Shown: piece after piece, positions 59,750-64,000 of the stretch | How the letters are laid out: every line of letters starts with the position of its first letter | Numbering within the stretch: the first letter of the stretch is position 1 | Source of the DNA: Hydrogenophaga sp. PBL-H3 | GTDB lineage: Bacteria > Pseudomonadota > Gammaproteobacteria > Burkholderiales > Burkholderiaceae_C | Direction of reading: 5' to 3' | DNA: 64,000 nucleotides | Assembly (NCBI RefSeq): GCF_010104355.1 | Contig: NZ_CP044972.1 | Coordinates: 248,001-312,000, forward strand | Translations under genes and position numbers: made by a program | Notes under the pieces: model-generated | Databases searched by the model: none | What the model saw: only the letters and a program-made list of their open reading frames with translations | Told to the model about the DNA's origin: nothing

Positions 59750-60604
59750 ATGAGCCATGACCTTTCCACATCCTCGGGCTGCGGCAGCAGCGCCTGCGCC
59801 TGCAAAGGCCCCGAGGCCGCTGCGACGGCTCCGGCAGCGATCGCCTGCGTCAACGGCATTGCCCTGCACGAAGCCGGTGAGACGCTGGATGCGCAGACCC
59901 TGCGCGAGCGCGCCTGCACCGAGCTGTTGCGCCAGCAGGCGGTGCGCAACGGCCTGCTGCCGCGCTTCACCGGCTTGAATGCGCCCGATCCCGATGAAGC
60001 CACGCGCCGCGCGATCGAAGCCCTGCTTGAAGCCGAGGTGCACTCGCCCGAGCCGGGCACCGAGGAATGCCGGCGCCACTACGAGGCGCACAAGCCGCGC
60101 TTCGTGGTCGGCCAGGCGCTGCACGTGCGGCACATCCTGTTTGCGGTCACGCCGGGCGTGCCGGTGAACGCGCTGGCCCAGCGCGCCGAAGCCGCGTTGC
60201 TGGAGCTCTCGCGCCAGGGCGTGGCAGCCGATCGTTTCGCGCAGCTCGCGGCCGAACTCTCCAACTGCCCTTCGAGCGCCCAGGGTGGCGACCTCGGCTG
60301 GATCACGCCGCAGGACTGCGCGCCCGAACTGGCCAAGGCGCTCTTCTTGCAGAACGACGCCATCCAGGCCGTGGGTCTGCACCCGCGTCTGGTGCACAGC
60401 CGCTTCGGCCTGCACATCGTCGAGGTGCTGGCGCGCGAGCCTGGGCGCCTGCCCGACTTCACCGAGCTGCGGGCGCAGATCGGTGCGCGCCTGGCCCTGC
60501 AGTCGCAGGCCACGGCGCTGCGCCAGTACATGCAGCTGCTGGTGGGCCAGGCCCTGGTGGAGGGCGTGGAGCTGGAGGGGGCCGACACGCCTCTCGTTCA
60601 ATGA
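59750..60604 (+). CDS. Parvulin-type peptidyl-prolyl isomerase (PpiC/NifM-like)
   Basis: A protein of 284 aa. A Cys-rich N-terminus (C11, C16, C18 in GCGSSACACKG) and a helical region precede the rotamase domain (about 120-225): ALHVRHILFAVTPGVPV, FAQLAAELSNCPSSAQGGDLGWI and LVHSRFGLHIVEVL. No signal peptide, so cytoplasmic. Parvulins of this type are often linked to narI or to nitrogenase and help fold a metalloenzyme. It overlaps the carbonic anhydrase gene in ATGA. Confidence 0.9.
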   Translation: MSHDLSTSSGCGSSACACKGPEAAATAPAAIACVNGIALHEAGETLDAQTLRERACTELLRQQAVRNGLLPRFTGLNAPDPDEATRRAIEALLEAEVHSPEPGTEECRRHYEAHKPRFVVGQALHVRHILFAVTPGVPVNALAQRAEAALLELSRQGVAADRFAQLAAELSNCPSSAQGGDLGWITPQDCAPELAKALFLQNDAIQAVGLHPRLVHSRFGLHIVEVLAREPGRLPDFTELRAQIGARLALQSQATALRQYMQLLVGQALVEGVELEGADTPLVQ

Positions 60605-61302
60605 GCGCTCCTGCCGGGAGCGCAACAGCAGCGGACGAGCTGCTGTTGCGCCTGCGGCATTTCCGATCCGACTACTTCCCGCGCCACCAGCAGCGCTTTC
60701 AGGACCTGGTGGCCGAGGGCCAGCACCCCAAGACGCTGTTCATCGGCTGCTCGGACTCGCGCCTCGTGCCCTACCTGCTCACCGGCGCGGGCCCAGGGGA
60801 GTTGTTCATTGTGCGCAATGTCGGCGCCCTCGTCCCTCCCCACGATCAATCGCACGGCCTGCACGGAACGATGGCCGCGATCGAGTTCGCCGTGCTGAGC
60901 CTGCACGTGGAACGCATCGTCGTCTGCGGCCACAGCCACTGCGGCGCGATCCGCACCGCCTACGAAGGCGCGCCCGCCGAGGCCGTGGCACTCACCGCGT
61001 GGCTCAAGCTGATCGACGAGGCCCTGCTGCCCGTGCAGCCCTGCGCCGAGTCGATGCGCCGCACCGAGCAGCGCGCCGTGGTGCTGCAGCTCGAACGCCT
61101 CATGGGCTACCCCATGGTGCGGCGCGAGGTCGAGGCTGGCCGGCTCACCCTGCACGGCTGGCACTACGTCATCGAAGACGGAGAAGTGCATGTGTTTGAT
61201 GCACAGCAAGGTGATTTCATCGCGGCCTCGGTAGCCTCCAACAGCGGCACCGGGCCGTACCAACCTTATGTGGAACACGATGGACAAGTCATCAGTTACT
61301 GA
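60601..61302 (+). CDS. Beta-class carbonic anhydrase
   Basis: A protein of 233 aa. Zinc ligands in IGCSDSRLVP (Cys, Asp) and GHSHCGAI (His, Cys). It interconverts CO2 and bicarbonate. Its ATG overlaps the parvulin stop, and its end overlaps the next gene by 23 bases, so all three are coupled. Why a carbonic anhydrase is built into a nar operon is not obvious; it may supply bicarbonate or manage pH during denitrification. Confidence 0.94.
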   Translation: MSAPAGSATAADELLLRLRHFRSDYFPRHQQRFQDLVAEGQHPKTLFIGCSDSRLVPYLLTGAGPGELFIVRNVGALVPPHDQSHGLHGTMAAIEFAVLSLHVERIVVCGHSHCGAIRTAYEGAPAEAVALTAWLKLIDEALLPVQPCAESMRRTEQRAVVLQLERLMGYPMVRREVEAGRLTLHGWHYVIEDGEVHVFDAQQGDFIAASVASNSGTGPYQPYVEHDGQVISY

Positions 61303-62509
61303 AGCGCCCGCAGCGCTGGCGGCCGAACTCCAGGCCCTGGCCCGACAGGGCGGTCTGCGCACCTGGCGCCTGCGCGGCCGCGAGCTGCTGCCGGTGGTGC
61401 AGGGCGGCATGGGCGTGGGTGTGTCGGCGGCCTCGCTGGCGGGCACCGTGGCGGGCCTGGGCGGCGTGGGCACGGTCTCGTCGGTCGACCTGCGCCGTCG
61501 CCACCCCGACCTGATGGCCGCCACCGCCCACCTGGACAAGGAGCCCGACGCGCGCGAGCGCATCGACGCGGCCAACCTGGTGGCGCTCGATCGCGAGATC
61601 CGCGGCGCGAAGGCTCTCGCGCAGGGCCAGGGTCTGGTCGCGGTCAACGTGATGAAGGCGCTCAGCGCCTACGAGCGGTACGTGCGCCAGGCGCTGCAGA
61701 GCGGCGCCGACGCGGTGGTGGTGGGCGCGGGCCTGCCGCTGGATTTGCCCGAGCTGGCGCGCGAGCACCCCGACACCGCGCTCATCCCCATCCTGTCTGA
61801 CGCGCGCGGCGTGCAGCTGCTGGTGCGCAAGTGGGAGAAAAAGGGTCGCCTGCCCGACGCCATCGTGATCGAGCACCCCCGGCTGGCCGGCGGCCACCTC
61901 GGTGCGGCCAAGGTGGCCGACCTGCAGGACACCCGCTTTGATTTCGAGGTCGTGATCCCGCAGGTGCTCGACTTCTTCAAGACCGCCGGCATCGAGCGCG
62001 AAATTCCGCTCATCGCCGCCGGCGGCGTCAGTTGCCGCGACGACATCCTGCGCCTGCAGGCCCTGGGTGCCAGCGCGGTGCAGCTCGGCACGGCCTTCGC
62101 CGTCACGCGCGAATGCGACGCCGACCCGGCCTTCAAGCGCGTGCTGGCCGAGGCCCGACCTGAGGACCTGGTGGAGTTCGTCAGCGTGGCCGGCCTGCCC
62201 GCGCGCGCCGTGCGCACTCCCTGGCTGGACAAATACCTGCGCCTGGAGCCGCGACTGAAGGCGGTTGCGCATGTGAAGAAAAAGTGCAACATGGCGTTCG
62301 ACTGCCTGGCCCATTGCGGCCTGCGCGAAGGCAAGGGCGAGATGGGGCAGTTCTGCATCGACCAGCAGCTCGGTCACGCGCTCGACGGCGACGCGCAGAA
62401 GGGCCTGTTTTTCCGGGGTGCGGGTGTGCTGCCGTTTGGCCAGCAGATCCGCCCGGTGCAGGACCTCATGCGCTGGCTGCTGGGCGGTGTCCATCCTGCG
62501 TCGGCTTAA
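61280..62509 (+). CDS. Nitronate monooxygenase-like flavoprotein
   Basis: A protein of 409 aa, start ATG 61280 (MDKSSVTEAPAAL); ATG 61268 is possible. TIM-barrel NMO/2-nitropropane dioxygenase fold: VVQGGMGVGVSAASLAG, ADAVVVGAGLPLDLP, IAAGGVSCRDDILRLQALGASAVQLGTAFA. Unusual C-terminal cysteines: C336, C342, C346 and C359 (KCNMAFDCLAHCGLR and FCIDQQL), a CX5CX3CX12C pattern that suggests a metal or Fe-S site. Part of the nar run; substrate uncertain. Confidence 0.88.
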   Translation: MDKSSVTEAPAALAAELQALARQGGLRTWRLRGRELLPVVQGGMGVGVSAASLAGTVAGLGGVGTVSSVDLRRRHPDLMAATAHLDKEPDARERIDAANLVALDREIRGAKALAQGQGLVAVNVMKALSAYERYVRQALQSGADAVVVGAGLPLDLPELAREHPDTALIPILSDARGVQLLVRKWEKKGRLPDAIVIEHPRLAGGHLGAAKVADLQDTRFDFEVVIPQVLDFFKTAGIEREIPLIAAGGVSCRDDILRLQALGASAVQLGTAFAVTRECDADPAFKRVLAEARPEDLVEFVSVAGLPARAVRTPWLDKYLRLEPRLKAVAHVKKKCNMAFDCLAHCGLREGKGEMGQFCIDQQLGHALDGDAQKGLFFRGAGVLPFGQQIRPVQDLMRWLLGGVHPASA

Positions 62510-62526
62510 TGAAAGAACATCCGACC

Positions 62527-64000
62527 ATGAAACGCGACGCATTGAAATCCGCCAGCACCATCGGCCAGCAACCCATCACCCTGGACGTGCTGAAGGAGAA
62601 ATACCTCAAGGACGGTGAGACCAGCGAGCAGGACATCTACCGCCGCGTGGCGCGCGCCCTGGCCTCGGTGGAAGCCGAGGCCGACCGCGCGCTGTGGGAA
62701 CAGCGCTTCTTCGACAACCTGCAGGCCGGCGCCATCGGGGCCGGTCGCATCATGAGCGCGGCCGGCACCACCATCCAGGCCACGCTGATCAACTGCTTCG
62801 TGCAGCCCGTGGGCGACTGCATCCAGGGCGTGGACGACGGCGGTTACCCCGGCATCTACGAAGCCCTGCGCGAGGCGGCTGAGACCATGCGGCGCGGCGG
62901 CGGTGTGGGCTACGACTTCTCGCGCATCCGCCCGCGCGGCGCCGAGGTCAAGGCCACCGCCTCGCTGGCCTCGGGTCCGTGCAGCTACATCAATGTGTTC
63001 GACCAGTCGTGCGCCACGGTGGAGAGCGCGGGCGCGCGGCGCGGTGCGCAGATGGGCGTGCTGCGCATCGACCACCCCGACGTGCTCGAGTTCATCACCG
63101 CCAAGCGAACGCCGGGGCGCTGGAACAACTTCAACGTGTCGGTGGGCGTGAGCGACGCCTTCATGCGCGCCCTGGCCGACGGCCAGCCCTGGGAACTGGT
63201 GCACCGCGCCCGCCCCGGCGCGGCCCTGATGGCCCAGGGCGCCCACCAGCGCGCCGACGGTCTGTGGGTCTACCGCAGCCAGCCCGCGCGCGAACTGTGG
63301 GACACGGTGATGCGCTCCACCTACGACTTCGCCGAACCCGGCATCCTGTTCCTCGACCACATCCAGCAGGACAACAACCTGCGCTACTGCGAGTCGATCG
63401 AGGCGACCAACCCCTGTGTGACGGCCGACACCCGGCTGGCGACACAACACGGGCTGGTGCGGATCGGTGACCTCTACAACAGCGGACTGCTCCTGGAGAC
63501 CACGGTGGACCGCCGGGCTCTGGGCGGCGAGGGGCGTGGTGTCGACATCCGTTCCGCCAAGCCCGCGTTCATGACCGCCCGCCTGACCGATGTGTTCCAG
63601 GTCACCACCGAAGACGGCCATGAGATCAAGGCCACGGCCTGGCACGAGTTCTACACGTCGCGCGGCAAGATCAGGCTGTCGGACTTGAAGGTAGGCGACG
63701 AGTTGTGGGTGCAGTCCGGCAAGGGCCAGTTTGGTCAACAAGGCAGCGAGGAGCTGGGCATGCTGCTCGGCCTGATCACGGGCGATGGCCATTTCACCCA
63801 CCGAGGGAAAGGGCGGGAGGTGGTGTGCATCAACCTCTGGAACCAGGAGCGTGAACTCGCGGAGCGGGTGACCACCACGGTCAACGCCATGATCGCCGGC
63901 CTGTCGCGAACACAGCGGACCTATTGCGTCGCGCCGGTGGCGGTGGTCGAGCGCAACCACGTCTTCATTCGCTCCGTGCTGCTGGCGCGTGCCCTGGAAG
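62527..64000 (+). CDS. nrdJ: Adenosylcobalamin-dependent (class II) ribonucleotide reductase, intein-split, 3' end cut by window
   Basis: Open from ATG 62527 to the window end (491 codons). NrdJ features: NCFVQPVGDCIQGVDDGG, MRRGGGVGYDFSRIRPRG, SCATVESAGARRGAQMGVLR and GRWNNFNVSVGVSDAFM. At residue 297 the conserved N-P-C (radical cysteine, as in NPCGEQPLP) is reached, and an intein begins. It makes deoxyribonucleotides without oxygen. It follows the NMO gene by 17 bases in the nar run, which fits anaerobic growth. Confidence 0.93.
   Translation, partial: MKRDALKSASTIGQQPITLDVLKEKYLKDGETSEQDIYRRVARALASVEAEADRALWEQRFFDNLQAGAIGAGRIMSAAGTTIQATLINCFVQPVGDCIQGVDDGGYPGIYEALREAAETMRRGGGVGYDFSRIRPRGAEVKATASLASGPCSYINVFDQSCATVESAGARRGAQMGVLRIDHPDVLEFITAKRTPGRWNNFNVSVGVSDAFMRALADGQPWELVHRARPGAALMAQGAHQRADGLWVYRSQPARELWDTVMRSTYDFAEPGILFLDHIQQDNNLRYCESIEATNPCVTADTRLATQHGLVRIGDLYNSGLLLETTVDRRALGGEGRGVDIRSAKPAFMTARLTDVFQVTTEDGHEIKATAWHEFYTSRGKIRLSDLKVGDELWVQSGKGQFGQQGSEELGMLLGLITGDGHFTHRGKGREVVCINLWNQERELAERVTTTVNAMIAGLSRTQRTYCVAPVAVVERNHVFIRSVLLARALE
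63415..64000 (+). mobile_element. Intein with LAGLIDADG homing endonuclease in nrdJ (N-terminal part)
   Basis: It starts at C1 (codon 63415) in NPC|VTADTRLATQHGLVRIGDL, the block A pattern CxxxDTxxxT. Block B has T74-x-x-H77 (IKATAWHEFYTS); block N4 is LSDLKVGDELWV. The first LAGLIDADG helix is LGMLLGLITGDGHF (Asp at intein residue 124). At least 195 residues are in the window; the second helix, the C-terminal HN and C+1 are outside. Confidence 0.9.

Noticed and set aside
62506-63960. Minus-strand open frame of 484 codons at the right end
   Set aside because: Shadow of nrdJ and its intein.

Overview
The window is a dense, GC-rich chromosomal segment of a betaproteobacterium. Gene content and order (mreBCD-mrdA back to back with gatCAB, dprA beside def-fmt, a narXL-narK1K2GHJI island) and a GC-rich dispersed repeat that I associate with Comamonadaceae point to the Comamonadaceae, perhaps close to Hydrogenophaga or Acidovorax. 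That placement is inference from style, not from an rRNA. I see no rRNA, tRNA, CRISPR array, IS element or prophage. The window cuts a hybrid histidine kinase at its left end and an intein-containing ribonucleotide reductase at its right end.

Layout. 0-12.6 kb holds a hybrid sensor kinase, an ankyrin-like protein, a Tim44-like membrane protein, a LysR regulator divergent from methylmalonate-semialdehyde dehydrogenase (mmsA) with a DUF2007 protein and a GMC oxidoreductase, an ammonium transporter with a sigma-54/NtrC-type promoter, and a TauE-type exporter. 12.6-22.2 kb is housekeeping: the cell-shape operon mreB-mreC-mreD-mrdA, gatCAB for Gln-tRNA formation, and pyrE. 22.2-34.4 kb holds exonuclease III, an isoquinoline-oxidoreductase-like molybdoenzyme with its XdhC factor and an AraC regulator, dprA and a LysM protein, and the def-fmt formylmethionine operon followed by azlCD.

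34.4-43.3 kb is an envelope and redox regulation region. A PmrAB/QseBC-like two-component system and an EptA-type phosphoethanolamine transferase are preceded by matching CTTAAG-type direct repeats. A second two-component system with a PepSY protein faces a cytochrome operon (SHP/DUF1924, diheme cytochrome c, cytochrome b) across another 11-bp-period direct repeat. After pgk and two small membrane proteins, 45.4-64 kb is an anaerobic nitrate and nitric oxide island: Ric (Fe-S repair), NsrR, NarX, NarL, a cupin, an FNR-type box, NarK1, NarK2, NarGHJI, then a parvulin, a carbonic anhydrase, a cysteine-rich nitronate-monooxygenase-like protein and an oxygen-independent class II ribonucleotide reductase. 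The last is interrupted by a LAGLIDADG intein placed exactly at its catalytic cysteine. The order suggests one regulon that supplies nitrate respiration, nitrosative-stress defence and dNTP synthesis without oxygen.

The strongest items for follow-up are the NrdJ intein inside a nar operon, the SHP-DHC-cytochrome b locus with its own two-component system, the paired PmrA-like boxes, the sigma-54/NtrC architecture of amt, and the CX5CX3CX12C motif in the nar-linked flavoprotein.
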